NCBI GenBank assembly: GCA_964030475.1
Contig: CAXIPT010000002.1
Coordinates: 6,348,066 to 6,412,065 of the forward strand
Direction: 5' to 3'
DNA from: Tethya wilhelma
Taxonomy: Eukaryota > Porifera > Demospongiae > Tethyida > Tethyidae
Length of the DNA stretch: 64,000 nt
Of the stretch, positions 33,515 through 45,670 are shown in pieces. The translations under genes were made by a program, and so were the position numbers. Positions within the stretch are counted from its first letter, which is position 1. Each line of letters starts with the position of its first letter. The notes beneath the pieces were generated by a model. It searched no databases. It saw only the letters and a list, made by a program, of their open reading frames with translations, and was not told where the DNA came from.

Positions 33515-33665
33515 GGGCGGGGCTTGAAGTTTGCACAACCAGGGGTAATTTTTTATGGGCTATCTTGTGATACTACCAATAAGGCAGCATCACCTACAGG
33601 CAGGTCAGTAAATAGCGTCCAATTATTGATGCGTCCGTTAATCGGTCGCTTACTCTAGTATGGCC
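33515..33665 (+). repeat. Dispersed repeat next to gap, inverted copy at 63240-63385
   Basis: TTTGCACAACC, CATGGGCTATCTTGTG-like and GCGTCCGAATT-like blocks, then GGTCGCTTACTCTA, occur in the same order as on the reverse strand of 63240-63385. Both copies abut N runs, so this repeat family probably caused the assembly breaks. Confidence 0.55.
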
Positions 33666-35734
33666 TCAAAAGACTACCGTTTAGAAGCGCATCCCTAGAC
33701 TTGATGAGACTTGGACTTGCACAAATAGAGCCACTAAAAATGATTTAGATTGGGGTGGTGTTTACAGAGCAACCACCAGTTGCAGTAGCTACACTTTTGT
33801 CTGTTTTCACAAAAAAACCACGGGACAGCTGCTCCTACAGCTACTTCCAGAAGCACTTTGCATCTCATGCATCTCATTAAAATTCCAACACGGTCGTGCC
33901 CGGCGCGGTAATTTAACTAGCTTGAACCCCCATTCTAAAAGTATGAAGAAAAGTGATCCACAGAATAGCAGTATTTTTAGTCAAAGTTTTGGGCTGAGAG
34001 TAGGTCGCTGGATATCTTTCTACTTATCTATCACTTTGAATTAGATTTTATCTTATTTTCACAAGACAGACACTCATTTTCTCAACTTTGCCAACGCAGA
34101 TGTCGGTTGTAAGCTTTTTGATCTAATGAGGTACTACTCTATTAGTTGCTCTACAACTAATAAATCTGAATGTGCTCACAGACGCTTTCTAAGGGACCCT
34201 AAAACTGGTTGAGCGTTCGATATACATACGTCATGTATGAACACACCCACAAATCTTCTCAAAACCACGTGGTTTCCTGGCTATAATTACGCGCATGCGC
34301 AAACAGTGTGTACCAGGCCCTTTTTTGGGCCTGGGTGTAGGAACGTAAACGGAAAAAGGAAAAACAAATGCAGAGGAGAACTACGACGCGCCCGCCGCGC
34401 AGCGGCGCGCGCGTCGTATCTTTGTGTACCGACTCCTGAGTTGTGCAAGGAAGCCAAGGATCCAAGAAACAGAAGTTACGTCCGTCGACTCTTGCAAAAG
34501 GACTTTATTGGTCGTAAATTCCTATAATCACATACTTTTTGATATTGCTTGCTTTTTAGCTTTCGTGTGACACTATAGCATGCCTGAAAGTTGGTTATCA
34601 TGTCTTACATAATTCTGTTAATCCTAATCAATGTTCTGTTAACTGGTCTAAGGTAACTGAAGTAGGGTCCTCTGCTTACTNCAGGACTTATGAAAATTCC
34701 TTGAAAGCAAATGAACTGATTAAGAGAGATAGGTAAGGGAGGATTTGTCCGAATGTGGTACACCAAATTGGCACTATAAGCTAGCATTGCCAAGTGAATT
34801 GGTAGTAGGCCAGCCTGCAAATGAACTGTGCCAATGACTGAGATTCGTCACTGAGCCAACCTGATGATACTGCGACAACTAATGAAAATTAATGGCTTCA
34901 ATCTGGATTCAGTGATAGTCCCTAAGGCCCTGCATGCCTCCTTTGCCATGTGAAATCATGAATGGCATGTGAACAATAGACACAATAGTAGTAAACTTGA
35001 ATTGATAGGATACACATGTTAGGATTGTCAAACAATAGACACAATAGTACGTAGTGAACTTGTTAATGAGGGATAAACATATGAAGAAGTAGGAGGACAT
35101 TCCAGCTAATTTACACTAGTTTGCACTGAATATTGGGAAAGAAGTATGGGTAAAAATGCATTGAAATGAGTTTTGTTCATCAATAACTTTTTTGGAAGCT
35201 TTATAATCAAAATATGCAGCCTCCAAGGTTGTTGGGTAGGTTGAGCACTGTCCATTGATATAAATAATCAAGCAATGCCTATCCTTATCTCCTTGCCAAA
35301 TTGAAAATAAAGAAGTTGAATATTTGTATTGTAACTATATGGGGAAATCAGACGTGTAACCTTTACCCAGCCATATCTCAGCTTTTGTTTAAATATACAC
35401 AAAATTATTATGCAGCCTCCAGTCCTGTTCTTCATAGAGTGTAGTATGCTAATGACATGGTTTCAAAGGCTAATCTATTGTGGTTCACTTGCCAAATTGA
35501 AATGAAATTTGTGGTGTTTTTCTCCATTGAATGTACAGACCTGAAGTGAAAGGTAGCTCATTGTTACTCATTAGCACCTTCTACTTCATGGTGTTTTCCT
35601 ATTTACACTTCTTACTAGCCATGTCCCAATTTGTGCCAAACTTCTTCATATGCAAGTGCACATAATAATTGGTATTTCACAACACCACATGTACAAGCTG
35701 ACATAAGAAATTAAGAAGACGTAAAAACATTAAT
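33666..35734. other. Intergenic repeat-rich DNA
   Basis: No gene recognised. From 34283 to about 34360 it holds GCGCATGCGCAAACAGTGTG, ACCAGGCCC and AACGTAAACGGAAAAAGGAAA, which recur at 37305-37370 and 45775-45845. A GC-rich spot with CGCCCGCCGCGC is at 34387-34410. From about 34900 the sequence resembles the flank of the second VPS41 fragment near 51.4-51.6 kb (AATAGACACAATAGTA). Confidence 0.45.
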
Positions 35735-36860
35735 TCTCATAATATCTCTTCACTTCGGAGTCACTTGGAGAGAAGTGTTCTCTCTTAAGTTCTTCCTTGA
35801 GTGAACAATTAAAGATACTCCCAGCATCATTACAGCACAATGGCCAAGTCATTATCTTAATTGTCAAGTTGTCACACATGCAACCACAGGAAGAAAACCT
35901 TTCAATGATAATCAATATTTTCGTGGGGCATAAGTTTCTTTGTGGGTATATGTCAACAAAAAGAATCGTTTTCACTTTCTTCTTCTAAAGATACAACCCA
36001 CATAGACTAACAGTGACAAATCAATAAAAATTAAGAGATTTAGTGGACACCATCTAGTACTTACCCATTGCTATCACTTCTCTGAGTGCACCACAAGTCC
36101 TAAAGAATGCTTCATCTGGTGAAGAACACAATCAGAGTTGAAAGTATACCACTCAATGTCCTCATAAATTCATCCCTCACTGACTCACCTCAGCCACCTG
36201 TACTCCATGGTAACATCTGTCTTGAAGGCTACTACAGACTATAGTAGCTGTGCAATGATAAAAGGATGTACACAATGATGTAATGGAAGTTATACCATGG
36301 CACACACAATCACTGCATGCATGAGGTTGCATTGACATTGTTACAGTACAATGTCATGCATGCATTGAGTCGGCTATTTAAAATTTCTATTTTAATTACC
36401 AAACATGGAAACACCATATACAAAATGTATTGATTGTCTTTGACCCTCATGAGAGGGATAAGGTTTTCTACAAGAGCAGAACTTAGAGCTTCCTCTCATG
36501 TATCAGATCAAACACTTCAGAATGACCTTGTCTGGGGAAACAAAGGAACAAGTGGTAACTGTTGTTCACTTTATTCTCTTCAAGGGGTGGCGACTCAAGT
36601 CAGTCAATGACAGTCAATGGTCAGGCAAGCAAGCTGATGATATTTTAGTGCTGGTCAATAGTTAAACTTATAAGCGCAAACTTTACTGTATGATCAACAG
36701 TCAAAATCATCTTTTAATCACGGTCAATGGTCGGAAAATATAAAATTTCAAGTGCGCAGGTCAAGATCTTGACCATGCATGGTCGTGGCTCCAAGTACAG
36801 GACATATGAGAGTTGCCACTCCCTGTCTCTTGCTTACTTACTGTAGGTATATAGTTTAAG
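35735..36860 (-). pseudogene. VPS41 pseudogene fragment 1 (exons 14, 15, 25, 26, 27 remnants)
   Basis: Read on the minus strand, in gene order: exon 14 end with its donor (36815-36860, CTACAGTAAGT), exon 15 (36444-36541, ~100 bp with high identity, including the upstream CCCCAGACAAGGTCATTCTGA context), exon 25 (36063-36119, with a 7 bp insertion), exon 26 (about 35910-35990, after TATCTTTAG) and exon 27 (about 35745-35850, keeping the CxLC-like start and SPSDS end). Exons 16-24 are not seen. Splice sites and intron borders are kept, so the copy arose from genomic DNA and not from mRNA. Frames are broken. Confidence 0.8.
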
Positions 36861-37476
36861 TTAAGAGCTCATCTGTGTCTAAAAGGAGACAGGAGTGGGC
36901 ATGATTGTGAGATTTTATACAGAGAATAGTTTCACTTTCAAAAGATCTTTAGCAGTAACACACTTAGGATCACATTTAGGATCACAGACTCAGTTTTCTC
37001 ACAATTTGTCCTACACTTAGTTACTGATAATACATAATGGAAGATACCGTGTATATCAATGACATCATGTAGATACGTGAATCTACATTTTAAATTCCGT
37101 TTCAAGCTCACCTGACTTGATCTAGCTCGAAATCTGAGCTGGTTATATATGTCTTTAGACACGGTTTCGTTCAAAGCAGAGTCGGAAGTAGATAAATTCT
37201 GGCTTAGGAGAAAAGCAGATTGTGCTGGTATGTCTTCCAAAAGACAGAGGCACTTTAATCTTGGACGTTGCCGTTCCTTTAGCCATCCATGCATGGTTTA
37301 GCCTCGTCGGATCCCCAGGCCCGAAAGAAAGGGCCTGGTACACACTGTTTGCGCATGCGCTCAATCTTCGGAATTCCAAGGAAAATGTATACTATCCGCG
37401 GTACGTCCGTATACTTTGACGTCACTTCTCAATTAGTGTACCTTGCACCATAGATAATAGAGACTTCGTACCGGGA
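36861..37476. other. Intergenic; holds a dispersed element copy
   Basis: 37305-37370 carries CCTCGTCGGATCCCCAGGCC, GGGCCTGGTACACACTGTTT and GCGCATGCGC, inverted relative to 34283-34330. No gene seen. Confidence 0.45.
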
Positions 37477-37992
37477 TTGGAAACTGCTCAAGTGCGCGTA
37501 TCTTCTGTCATCTCCTCATTTCTCTCACAGCTGTTTACTGTTGTTCTTCGGCATGGATATATGCCTAAAGCAATTAGAGACTGTCTCCTGGTCCCAATTC
37601 CAAAGCCCCATAAAGATCCATCAGTATCAGACAGTTATAGACCTATTGCGGCTTTAGCTCCCAATCTGAGCAAAGTCCTAGAAAGCTGCATACGTTTTCA
37701 TTATCAGGACTTTCTCGTGACATCAAATCTTCAATTTGGTTACAAGAAAGGATTTTCCACTTCTCTATGTTCTCTTCTGCTCAAGAATGTTGTCTCACGT
37801 TATATACATAGAGGATCGGTGGTTTACAGTTGTTTTTTGGACGCCAGTAAAGCTTTTGACAAAGTCAATCACTCGAAGCTCTTTCAATTGTTAATTGAAC
37901 GTAATCTGCCAGCTCCTATTCTTCGGTTCCTTCTTTCATGGTATCAATCTCAGTCTCTATCTGTTCGCNTTCAGTTGAAATTGGTTCTGTGA
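37477..37992 (+). mobile_element. Non-LTR retrotransposon reverse transcriptase, N-terminal fragment
   Basis: The frame encodes the fingers/palm start of a LINE-type reverse transcriptase: the PIPKP block with the YRPIAALAP motif, FGYKKGFST, and motif A FLDASKAFDKV. The catalytic motif C is not reached; the frame is disturbed at n37969 and stops at 37990. No endonuclease domain precedes it. A CR1/L2-like clade is likely. Confidence 0.8.
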
Positions 37993-38515
37993 AACCGCCT
38001 TTATTTCAAGTGAGCTCCATTGAAAATCTGCAGTTGCCACTGAAGTAAGGCTGATCTGTATACTATTGAGTAGCTCTTTCAGATAAAGTAACTTTAAAAC
38101 TGTATATTTGTCTTCTCTTTGCAGTACGCTCCGCTACATTTTGCTTCATGCTTGAAACTGGCTTACTGTGGTGTGCGTTATTTAAAATAACGCCAACAAT
38201 GGGCAGTATCTATTCCAACGCGGACGATCTGTACATATTATTATTATCTCAAATATACACACCAATAATAGGTGCAAAAGAAAAGAGAAAGTATGATATA
38301 TGAAATAGAAAATGATTAGTCACAGCATACAGAATTAATGATTAAGTTTGTAGTGTCAATTGAGTCAAAAACCAATACGTTCAGACGAATGTCTCGTATA
38401 AAGTCAGCGCACATCATATCATCAATGGAATAGCTCTTTGAGTAATCTTGGCTGTACCGATAATTGAAACCAATAGAGGTATATACACAACTTGAAGAGG
38501 AGAGAAAACAATATC

Positions 38516-39110
38516 TCAAATCACAGTCAGATGTACAACCTCTTCTGAGGGTGTTATAAATACTATGTACACCAGCGACACAGTGCAAAATTCTTGTGTG
38601 ACACCGCCTCGGAAGATGCCAGATCTTTCTGAGAATATTGTTAAACGTAACTTCAAGCGAGTTAATCTCCTTGTTACACAGAAACCAGGTGATGCCTCCA
38701 TAAAGAGATAACAGTGTGAAACAAACAGAAAGGTTTTGACAAGTGGATTACAACATGCAAAAGTATGCAGCAGATGATTGGCTTTCCTGTTCATATCCAT
38801 AAGAACACATCGAATATCTTCAGAGTCATCAAGGTTGAAAGACAAGATGTGACCCAAGTGATACACACAGTCATTGAGTGCTAAGTCATGACCAAAAAAA
38901 ACTGAAAGCGTTGCTTGGCAAGGTAAAGAGTTTCCTAAGACGAAAACAGATAAGCTTAGTTTTTGACGGATTAAACTCCAGATCAGTATCTGTAGCAAAC
39001 TGTTCACACTCAAATAGTAACAACCGTAAAGCAGATGCAGAGGGAGCAAGCAGGACAACGTCATCAGCATAACATAGTGCACCAACAAAGAAACAGCCAA
39101 TGTAACAGCC
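38516..39110 (-). mobile_element. Non-LTR retrotransposon reverse transcriptase, C-terminal fragment
   Basis: On the minus strand the text begins with the catalytic YADD motif (near 39070), followed by the thumb region with FFGHDLALND, LGHILSFNL and CCNPLVKT. The frame is shifted just after YADD. It is closely related to the + strand fragment at 42590-43350 and continues the part of the protein missing from 37477-37992, but in opposite orientation. Confidence 0.78.
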
Positions 39111-39356
39111 AACTTTCAGTTGCTGAAGAGTTGAATGTGCCGAGGCTTGTGCACCATGGTGCCTTCATTCTTTGCTGGCGATCATGTAACACAGACAGAC
39201 TGATTTGCTCCACCAATAAAGAGGTTTGGTCTCATAGCTTAGTGCTTAAAGCATTAGATTACAGCAACTACAGCGTTTTACAAGATTGATCACGTTTATT
39301 TTGAACAGAATCTTGATTTACAAATATTGACATCATCAGAGCCACTTGTGTAGAAA

Positions 39357-41171
39357 TTGAAAAATTCAGCCCAAAATAGGCACATTGATTTCAATCTTTG
39401 CCAAAGTTTGGAGATTATTTCACATGGATGTNCTGAACGCTTACAACCGCTCTTGCAGCTCCCGGCCCCTAACGATATGAAGAGTCTCCGTCGAGTTCTG
39501 AGATTTTTCTCTCACTACTCTCAATGGATCCGTCACTACTCAGACAAGATTCGTCCCCTCACCACAACATCCTCCTTTCCCATATCCACTGAGGCTCAAC
39601 AAGCATTCGAAGATCTCAAGAAGGATATCGCTGAGTCTGTTGTGTGCGCCATTGACGAGGATGTACCTTTCGAGGTTGAAACGGATGCTTCCGACTACGC
39701 CATTGCTGCCACTCTTAATCAAAAGGGGCGTCCAGTAGCCTTCTTCTCCCGTACGTTGAATGGCCCTGAAGTCCGTCATGCCGCTGTTGAAAAAGAGGCC
39801 CAAGCAATCATTGAAGCTATTCATCACTGGAGGCACTACCTCACTGGGAGGCATTTCACAATAACGACCGATCTCGCTTACATGTTTGACAACAAACAGC
39901 GGGGGAAGATAAAGAATGACAAGATTATGAGGTGGAGAACCGAATTATCTTGCTACCGATTTGATATAGTGTACCGTCCAGGAGTTGAGAATGTTCCACC
40001 TGATACACTATCTCGAGCCTTCTGTGCTGCCGTTCCATCTGCTGCAACTTTAGAGGAGCTCCATAATTCACTCTGTCATCCTGGGGTCACCCGCATGGTC
40101 CACTTTGTGAGGACTCGTAATTTACCATATTCTGTCTCTGACATACGGCAGATGAATGAATCCTGTCGAGTGTGTGCCGAGCACAAGCCCCGATTTCACT
40201 CCCCCGTCCAAGCTCATCTGATAAAAGCCACTCAGCCCTTTGAGCGCCTAAACATTGATTTCAAGGGCCCACTGAAGTCTAACAATCAGTACGTTTACTT
40301 TCTAAACATCGTGGACGAATTTAGTCGCTTCCCTTTTGTGTACCCTTGCAAGGATGTCAGTGCACATAGTGTCATACAGTGTCTATGCCAACTCTTCTCC
40401 CTTTTTGGAATGCCGGCATATATCCACTCTGACAGGGGTGCCTCTTTCATGAGTGAGGAACTCCGGAAGTTTCTTCTGAGTAAGGGAATCGCTACCAGTC
40501 GCACTACCCCTTACAACCCCGCATGTAATGGCCAAGTGGAGAAGTACAACAGAACAGTCTGGAAGGCAATAACAATGGCCCTTGCGACTCGAGGGTTACC
40601 CATTTCTCGCTGGCAGGATGTACTCCCCGACGCCCTTCACTCAATCCGCTCCCTACTACTAATTGCACACCACATGAGAGGTTGTTCAAACATGATCGAC
40701 GGTCTTCCTGTGGAAGCTCGGTGCCTACATGGCTGTCAGCGCCTGGCCCTGTCCTACTGAAGCGTCATGTACGAACGAGCAAGATGGACCCGCTGGTGGA
40801 CGAAGTTGAACTGTTGCAAGCCAACCCTCAGTATGCCCACATTCGGCACGCTGATGGACGAGTCTACTGTGTCCATCAGACACTTGGCTCCATGTGGAGA
40901 AGTTGCGATACAACGGGCACAGGTAAATCACAATGCAGGGGACGCCACTACCCCTACTCTGGTACCAAGTCCACCAGTCATTACACCTACCCGAGCGGAG
41001 TCGACACCAGTCATTACACCTACCCGAGCAGAGTCGACACCACCCATGCAACTTCCAGCCCAGACAGAGCTGACTCAGCCGACTACACCTGAGCCTATTC
41101 CCGCTGAATCTCCGAAGCCCCGACGTTCACTGCGCAACCGGACTATTATCACCCAGACTTTTAACAGCTAG
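39357..41171 (+). mobile_element. Ty3/mdg4-type LTR retrotransposon pol remnant (RT end, RNase H, integrase), frameshifted
   Basis: The main frame (39414-40660) holds the end of reverse transcriptase, then RNase H (ETDASDYA, the catalytic Asp and Glu, and the TD motif), then integrase: an HHCC zinc finger (H, H, CRVC) and a DDE core (NIDFKGPL, HSDRG, then Glu in the CNGQVEKYN segment). A change of frame near 40660-40680 continues the C-terminal part (KRHVR, VDEVELL, NPQYAHIR), and another near 40880-40930 leads to a Pro/Thr-rich tail ending with RRSLRNR and a stop at 41169-41171. Two copies of a 36 bp unit occur in the tail. n39432 is at the broken 5' side; gag, protease and the 5' LTR are absent. 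The element is dead. Confidence 0.85.
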
Positions 41172-41890
41172 GGGTGAATGATGTGGAACTATATGAACAA
41201 TTACTGTTATTATTTGATTCATGCTATGCATCATTTATATTGTACCACCCTTTACCTGTTATCGGTCACGTGTGCTCATATTATAGTTGCTAAAAGCCTC
41301 GTTTCCGAGGCGTATCTCTTTCTAACATATGAACATTTCTATAACAAGGTCCACGTGCCGATTGGTTAATTATGCATGCCTTGCGCATGCGCAAGATTGT
41401 GTATTAATTTTACAAGTCGCTGTTCTATACTGTCAAGTCGACTTGAATGGGAAAGGTTTGGCCTTTTTAGACATATTGAGAGTCCAAGTCGACTTGAACT
41501 TCTGGCGTATTTTGAAATGATACTGTCAAATCTAGCCTCTGTCAAGTCGTATTGAGGCGTTTTTAAAGTCGGCTTGAATATAATAAGAAGGCCTGGCTTT
41601 TATAATAGACGTACATGAGAACAAGCGTCCAAGTCGACTTGAACTTCTGGCGTATTTTGAAGTCGTATAGAGGCATTTAAGTCGTCTTAAAAGCGAAAGT
41701 AGTTTTGAAAGTTTTGGCGTGCCATACGCGCGCACGCATTTTAGCTGCACGCTCGCTAAAGGGGAGGGGCTATGCGACCGGAAGTGGGCGTGGCCAAGCA
41801 AAAATTTTTGGAGCGCCCTTTGCGCGCATTCATTTGAACCCCTCCTTTTTAATTAAAATCCTAGATCCGCCACTGGACTCGTGTGACCGG
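41172..41890. other. Flank of Ty3 element; AAGTCGACTT repeats
   Basis: The 3' part could include a decayed LTR, but with no partner it cannot be delimited. From 41410 to 41700 it carries several copies of a unit with CAAGTCGACTTGAA and CTTCTGGCGTATTTTGAA. 41710-41875 is a CG-rich dispersed sequence ending ATCCTAGATCCGCCACTGGA. Confidence 0.5.
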
Positions 41891-41956
41891 TAACAATAGA
41901 TAATAATTATAATGCTCAAAAAAATATAGTGACATGTACTTATGCTATAATATGAC

Positions 41957-42065
41957 TCATGAAAATGAAGTAGTCATGTGCCGAAATTCAGAGACTTGTC
42001 TTGTTTCCTTGCTTTTTACCGCACTGCCCATTCCTACGCTTCTCATTTTTATAAAATTTTTACTA
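41957..42065 (-). mobile_element. Copy of 'GGCAGTGC…TTTCGGCACATGAC' dispersed element (reverse)
   Basis: Reverse-orientation relative of 10195-10292, almost collinear over 100 bp including the AAAAATTTTATAAAAATGAGAAG end. Confidence 0.7.
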
Positions 42066-42160
42066 CTTATTATTATTATAGATGATAGAAAATAAGACAA
42101 CAGAGACAGATGAGATCCCAAATAGTACCCAAGAATCTGAAATATATCAGCATCAAACAT

Positions 42161-42533
42161 AGTTGCCAACCTCCAACTAAAAAAAAAGCGGGACATTAAA
42201 AACCGCGCTAGCGAAAATTTAAGGCCACGCCCCATTTACGTGAGGACACACCCTTTTAAGTGCAATAGTACAAAGTGCAAAAAGCTTCTAGCGAAGCACC
42301 GCACAACTCAGCGCTACAGAAAGCTCAAAGTTTTGCTTATAGTCATCATTTAGGCCATAATAGAGTTGAAAGAAGTAACTTTTACGTCAAAAACTTGAAG
42401 TTTTCAGGAAAAAGTCAGACACTTCTCAGTATTCCGGGACATTTGCACTGTTTCAGTCCAACCGGGACACCACCGGGACATTGGTCAAAATTCCGGGACT
42501 GTCCCGGCCATTCCGGGACACTTGGCAACTATG
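42161..42533. mobile_element. MITE-like element with AGTTGCCAA termini
   Basis: Begins AGTTGCCAACCTCC and ends CACTTGGCAACT. The right half is full of CCGGGACA and ATTCCGGGAC units in alternating orientation, likely to fold strongly. No coding frame. Confidence 0.55.
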
Positions 42534-42589
42534 ATCAAACTATGATGACCCAGGTATATATAGTCAAATTTTATAAATCTGCTGACCAC

Positions 42590-43350
42590 CTCTCTCCTGT
42601 GTTCCATTTTTTGGGTAAATGTTTATCTGTTCACAAATCTGCCTCCCATCTTGGTCACATTCTTACTTTCAACCTCTCTGATGACGATGATATTGTTGCT
42701 ATTACCAAGGATATGTGTCGTAAAGCCATGTGCAACTGTGTACTCCACCTGTTCTCCTGCTGCGATCCGTTAGTCAAGACCCATCTATTTTCCAGCTTCT
42801 GCTTATCCTTGTATGGTTCGTCACTTTGGAATCTCTCTTCTCCTAAACTGAAATACCTTGAAGTTTCTTTTAACAACATTCTTAGGAAGATATGGTCTCT
42901 ACCTCATCATTGCCATACTGGTATCCTGCACTCAGTTGCTAGTTTGCAGAGCTGCTACAATCTGGTTCTTGCCCGTTCTAGAAGCCTACTGACCTCTGCT
43001 TTATACAGCATACTTCTTTCATTCACGATCTCTTCTTGCAAAGCTCTCGATGCCCTAACAACTCTCTTGGTTTTAATATCCTCCATGGCACTAAATATGT
43101 TAAGAAGTATTCTGCTGGTGATTTGCTGTGTGCTGACTTCATATGTACTGCAAGGATAAACTGTTCAATTAATAGACACCTAGACGATGAGATTTACTTT
43201 ATGTGTACTGCATAACATTTCTGTTAGTAAATGTTAGCTACTATTACTTACTTAATCTTATAACTTTATGCTTATTATGTACCCTGTTTGTTCCTATTGC
43301 TCCTGTTTTGGAGTGCTATTATTACAATTACAATTACAATTACAACTTAT
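42590..43350 (+). mobile_element. Non-LTR retrotransposon 3' end with (ATTACA)n tail
   Basis: Encodes the thumb and C-terminal part of a LINE reverse transcriptase ORF related to 38516-39110 (LGHILTFNL, DMCRKA, CCDPLVKTHLF). The frame closes at 43159, is followed by about 160 bp of 3'UTR, and ends with (ATTACA)n at 43321-43345. A short tandem tail of this kind is usual for CR1/L2-like elements. 5'-truncated. Confidence 0.8.
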
Positions 43351-43417
43351 AAAAATGTAATGACAGTTTTTCATGCAATGAAGATGAATTATTTGACTCA
43401 ATTGTTGGAACAGTGGT

Positions 43418-43561
43418 GATGTCACTGAAGCAACCAAAACTTACTTGCTAGCTGAAAAATTTGGAAAAACAACCTTCAAAGATTTCCAAAAGAAAGCAAT
43501 TGAAGCAGTTCTTAACAAGAACAACTGTTTAGTATTTCAACCGACTGGAAATGGAAAAGCT
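43418..43561 (+). pseudogene. RecQ-like helicase N-terminal fragment
   Basis: 48 codons match the start of a RecQ-type DEAD/H helicase: FKDFQKKAIEAVL (motif 0, with Gln) then VFQPTGNGK (Walker A). The frame then leaves the family pattern and no further helicase motif is seen. It is an isolated exon copy or transposon-captured fragment. Confidence 0.5.
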
Positions 43562-44012
43562 TACAGTGCAACCACATAAGAGACCAAAATTCATGATTTT
43601 GTGTTTATCTCAACATAACTTCCAGACCTTAAAGGCTTACCATCTAGTGATGGTACATATGTGTAGGGTGGTCACTTGTGAAGCTTCTATGAGTGGGCGG
43701 GTCTGGTCACGTGATTGTGGGAGAGCGCGGCTCACCGTTTGCAAAGAACGGTAAGGAAAAAACGTTAGGGATAAGATTGGACAAACTACTGGGAGTTAAG
43801 AGTCCAGATTTTATAGGGAGTTAGAGGCTGCATTGATGAGTATATGTTCCAAATCAGAGCTCTTAACCCATGAGTATAAGCAAGAAACGCTTGCATAATG
43901 CCAAAAAATATGCGAAATTTAGTGCAAAAAAGTTAGGGATAGAAAATATAGCTTCCAGTGCTTGGTATTTGTCCAAACCGTTGCATTTTGTTAGCTAAAA
44001 GAGCATTTTTAG

Positions 44013-44225
<213 letters not shown>

Positions 44226-44226
44226 N

Positions 44227-45240
44227 TAGCTAACGTAAACAGAAAAATATTATCTAAACAAACCAAACACACTCAAAAGGTAATCAGAATGCCGCAGGCT
44301 TTTCATAGCTTAGAGACAGAAGCTGATCACTGTGGCAGGGTCTAGTCACAGTTGGAGCACGAATTGGTTGAATAGGCACAATTTTATACATTTTTTCCGA
44401 ATTCGTTAGCTAACGTAAACGGAAAAATATCATCAGTACCAAACACACTCAGAAGGTGATCAGAATGCTTTTTATAGCTTAGAGACAGAAGCTCAGTGCA
44501 TCACTGTGACAGGGTCTAGTGACAGTTGGAGCAAGAATTGGTTGAATAGGCACAATTTTATACATTTTTTCCGAATTCGTTAGCTAACGTAAACGGAAAA
44601 ATATTACCAAACACACTCAGAAGGTGATCAGAATGCTTTTTATAGCTAAGAGACACAAGCTGATCACTGTGACAGGGTCTAGTGACAGTTGGAGCAAGAA
44701 TTGGTTGAATAGGGTACAATTTTATACATTTTTTCCAAATTTGTTAGCTAACGTAAACGGAAAAATATTATCTAAACAAACCAAACACACTCAAAAGGTA
44801 ATCAGAATGCCGCAGGCTTTTCATAGCTTAGAGACAGAAGCTGATCACTGTGGCAGGGTCTAGTCACAGTTGGAGCAAGAATTGGTTGAATAGGCACAAT
44901 TTTATACATTTTTTCCGAATTCATTAGCTAACGTAAACGGAAAAATATTACCAAACACACTCAGAAGGTGATCAGAATGCTTTTTATAGCTTAGAGACAC
45001 AAGCTGATCACTGTGACAGGGTCTAGTGACAGTTGGAGCAAGAATTGGTTGAATAGGGTACAATTTTATACATTTTTCCAAATTCGTTAGCTAACGTAAA
45101 CAGAAAAATATTATCTAAACAAACCATACACACTCATGCAGAAGGTGATCAGAATGCTTTTCATAGCTTAGAGACAGAAGCTGATCACTGTGACAGGGTC
45201 TAGTCATAGTTAGAGCAAGAATTGGTTGAATATAGGGTAC
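44227..45240 (+). repeat. Minisatellite, six units of 163-180 bp
   Basis: Units begin with TAGCTAACGTAAAC at 44227, 44407, 44581, 44745, 44925 and 45088. Each carries CCAAACACACTC, GGTGATCAGAATGC, TTTTCATAGCTTAGAGACAG, GCTGATCACTGTG, GGGTCTAGT, CAAGAATTGGTTGAATAGG and TTTTATACATTTTT. Units 1 and 4 share CAAAAGGTAATCAGAATGCC, so part of the array was copied as a block of three. Confidence 0.9.
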
Positions 45241-45469
45241 TGCTATAATTATACACTAGCTGATTCATTCTGTGTTTGAAACTGCACGCACTGAATTTAT
45301 TGTTACATGTACAATGATAGCTCAGAGACTTCCCAGTGGCACATTTTCTTTAATGTGTATTTAATGCTCGGAAACTTGTCAGGCTATGAATGGTCACAGT
45401 TGTTAACATTTCGGGGCAAGTCATGCAAATGAAGTTGAACCTTGGCACTGCTGGAAGTTGGCAGTTGCT

Positions 45470-45670
45470 ATTATAAACTTGAGTGGTGACTGCACTATAT
45501 TCAGCCTCAAAGCATGGTGGTTAATATGCTACATGCAGGCCAAAGTCACCATGGTAAGTTGAAGGCCAAGAGAGATAGAACTTGAGTGGTGACTGTATTC
45601 AGCCCCGACATGGTGGTTATGCTACACAGGCCAAAGTCACCATGGTAAGTTGAAGGCCAAGAGAGATAGA
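45470..45670 (+). repeat. Two-copy ~100 bp tandem duplication
   Basis: ACTTGAGTGGTGACTG, CATGGTGGTTA, GGCCAAAGTCACCATGG and AAGTTGAAGGCCAAGAGAGA occur twice in order, the first from about 45478 and the second from about 45583; the second copy has lost a few short pieces. Confidence 0.75.

Noticed and set aside
37477..39110. One LINE copy inverted by twin priming
   Set aside because: The 5' fragment lies on the 3' side of the minus-strand fragment, the opposite of what twin priming gives; two separate insertions are simpler.
44227..45240. CRISPR-like regular array
   Set aside because: The whole ~170 bp unit is repeated, with no short repeat plus unique spacers, and the host is a eukaryote.
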